DNA of 64,000 nt from JBMNKL01 sp050952225 (lineage in GTDB: Bacteria > Bacillota > Clostridia > Acetivibrionales > DTU013). How positions within the stretch are numbered: position 1 is the stretch's first letter; every line of letters starts with the position of its first letter. Positions 62,664 to 64,000 of this stretch are shown here, in pieces. The position numbers were made by a program, and so were the translations under genes. Location of the stretch: NCBI GenBank assembly GCA_050952225.1, contig JBMNKL010000003.1, positions 124,001 to 188,000 of the forward strand, given 5' to 3'. The notes under the pieces are model-generated. The model did not search any database and had not been told where the DNA came from. It was given only the letters and a program-made list of their open reading frames with translations.

Positions 62664-64000
62664 ATGGAAGGTAAAATACTTGGAAATAGATATCAGCTGA
62701 TTGAAAGAATAGGCAGCGGAGGCATGGCTATCGTTTATAAAGCAAAGGATCTTCTGCTCAACCGTTACGTGGCTGTTAAGATCCTGCGCAGCGAATTTAC
62801 CGACGACGAGGAGTTCGTAAAGCGGTTTCGTGTGGAGGCGCAAGCGGCAGCCAGCCTGAACCATCCAAATATAGTTTCGATTTATGATGTGGGAAAGCAG
62901 GAAGGTATACAGTACATTGTCATGGAGTATATTGACGGTATCACGTTGAAGGAGTATATCGCCGGAAAAGGCGCCCTGCCATGGAGAGAGGCTGTCGGAA
63001 TAGCAATACAGATTTGTTCGGCTATCGAACACGCGCACAGGAACCATATCGTACATCGTGATATCAAACCCCACAATATCATGATCACGAGTGAAGGTAT
63101 TGCAAAAGTAACAGATTTCGGAATAGCGAGAGCCGTGACTTCTGCTACTATAACAATGGTCGGAAGCACAATAGGCTCTGTTCATTATTTTTCGCCCGAG
63201 CAGGCAAGAGGCGGATTTACGGACGAGAAGTCCGACCTTTATTCGCTTGGAATAACTATTTATGAAATGGTTACCGGCAGGGTTCCCTTTGATGGAGAGA
63301 GCCCCGTCGCAGTTGCCTTGAAGCATATACAGGAGAGGGCTGAGCGTCCGTCCGACGTCAATTCGTCCATTCCCAGGGGCATTAACGATATTATTGTCAA
63401 GGCTATGAAGAAGGACCAGAATCTTCGCTACCAAAGCGCATCGGAAATGCTGAACGACCTTGAGACGGTGTTGTATGAGCCAAATGCGAAAATAGCCGGA
63501 AGCAATGCCGTGGAAGATCTGCCGACAAAGAAAATGAAGGCGGTCGGAAAAGAAGTGAAAACCCTGTGGGACGAAGAAGACAATGAAATCGGCAATGAAG
63601 AAATTTCGAAGGACAGTGATGATCTCATGGGCAGTAATAAAAAGAGGGACAGGTTAAGCGTGTGGCTTGGCATTGCGGCAGGCCTGGTCATAGCTGCTGT
63701 GATTTTTTATATAGGGTTTAAGATAGTAATTCCCGCTATTTTGCCGGATAATACTGACGTCTACGTGGTGGAGGACTTTAAAAACAGGAATTTTTTCGAC
63801 GTGAGAGAGGAATTGAAAAAATACGATATTGAAGCTATAGATGAACGTATTTATCACGACACGGTCGGCCAGGATATAATCATATCACAAAGCGTAGCCG
63901 CAGGAAACACGCTTAAGCCTGGCAGTTCCATCAAGTTTGTTGTAAGTGACGGTATTGAACTCGTGCAGGTGCCCGATATAGCAGGAGAAGAGTCAAGGGT
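62664..64000 (+). CDS. prkC: PASTA-domain Ser/Thr protein kinase (partial, runs off right edge)
   Basis: The ATG at 62664 follows GAAGG-type bases after the phosphatase stop; the frame is open to the window end (445 residues). The kinase domain shows GSGGMAIVYKA, VAVKIL, HRDIKPHNIMI, DFGIARA and the activation segment TITMVGSTIGSVHYFSPEQARG. A Glu/Asp/Lys-rich juxtamembrane part is followed by one helix at about 63660-63745 and then the first PASTA repeat (VYVVEDFKNRNFFDVREELKKYDIE). The outer PASTA domains sense peptidoglycan fragments, so this kinase links wall state, germination and growth. Confidence 0.95.
   Translation, partial: MEGKILGNRYQLIERIGSGGMAIVYKAKDLLLNRYVAVKILRSEFTDDEEFVKRFRVEAQAAASLNHPNIVSIYDVGKQEGIQYIVMEYIDGITLKEYIAGKGALPWREAVGIAIQICSAIEHAHRNHIVHRDIKPHNIMITSEGIAKVTDFGIARAVTSATITMVGSTIGSVHYFSPEQARGGFTDEKSDLYSLGITIYEMVTGRVPFDGESPVAVALKHIQERAERPSDVNSSIPRGINDIIVKAMKKDQNLRYQSASEMLNDLETVLYEPNAKIAGSNAVEDLPTKKMKAVGKEVKTLWDEEDNEIGNEEISKDSDDLMGSNKKRDRLSVWLGIAAGLVIAAVIFYIGFKIVIPAILPDNTDVYVVEDFKNRNFFDVREELKKYDIEAIDERIYHDTVGQDIIISQSVAAGNTLKPGSSIKFVVSDGIELVQVPDIAGEESR

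Overview
This window comes from a Gram-positive, endospore-forming member of the Clostridia. The evidence is spoIIP, a CIRCE/HrcA heat-shock operon, RNase J, a PASTA kinase with its phosphatase, a class D sortase, pyruvate phosphate dikinase, and gene orders that match Firmicutes housekeeping operons. The genus cannot be named from the sequence. Most of the window is ordinary core genome on the + strand; the accessory material lies mainly at the left edge and in small intergenic elements.

Layout. (1) 1-2951, minus strand: a compact gene set for a putative ribosomally made peptide, in transcription order PqqD-like carrier protein, a small Trp/Tyr/Pro-rich peptide, an HPr-kinase-like ATPase, an S26-type peptidase and an ABC exporter cut by the window edge. 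This is the best candidate for a new system. (2) 3054-6770: an O-antigen-ligase-like membrane protein with TPR repeats, a small acidic LPKTG protein and its class D sortase. (3) 6776-10761: alaS, a HIT protein, a 16-codon remnant of galE, rpsU and yqeY, ending in a terminator directly followed by a fragment of a group II intron. (4) 10995-20583: recJ, apt, relA, a metallo-beta-lactamase-fold hydrolase, hisS, aspS and lepB, linking purine salvage, stringent response, DNA repair and tRNA charging. (5) 20630-24925: a 1431-residue double activase/dehydratase fusion. (6) 25057-30544: a 43-residue membrane peptide on the minus strand, spoIIP, a yqxA-position gene, lepA and hemW. (7) 30614-37655: the heat-shock operon hrcA-grpE-dnaK-dnaJ-prmA-rsmE behind a CIRCE operator.

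(8) 37683-41961: yicC, remA, rpoZ, coaBC and glyS. gmk, which normally sits between remA and rpoZ, is absent. (9) 42086-54087: ppdK, an AEC transporter, a heptad-repeat coiled-coil protein, tRNA-Gln(CTG), an L,D-transpeptidase with a possible attenuator, RNase J with a hairpin at its predicted mRNA 5' end, tyrS, a multispanning membrane protein and tmcAL. (10) 54318-64000: priA, def, fmt, a DUF116 protein, rsmB, rlmN, the PP2C phosphatase and prkC (cut by the right edge). Blocks 8 and 10 are the two halves of one operon in Bacillus; here they are separated by block 9.

Non-coding structure of note: a roughly 215-base inverted repeat between priA and def that has a diverged half-copy after the yqxA-position gene, and several near-consensus sigma-A promoters that fix gene starts. 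All function calls rest on reading motifs and gene order by eye; no database search was possible.
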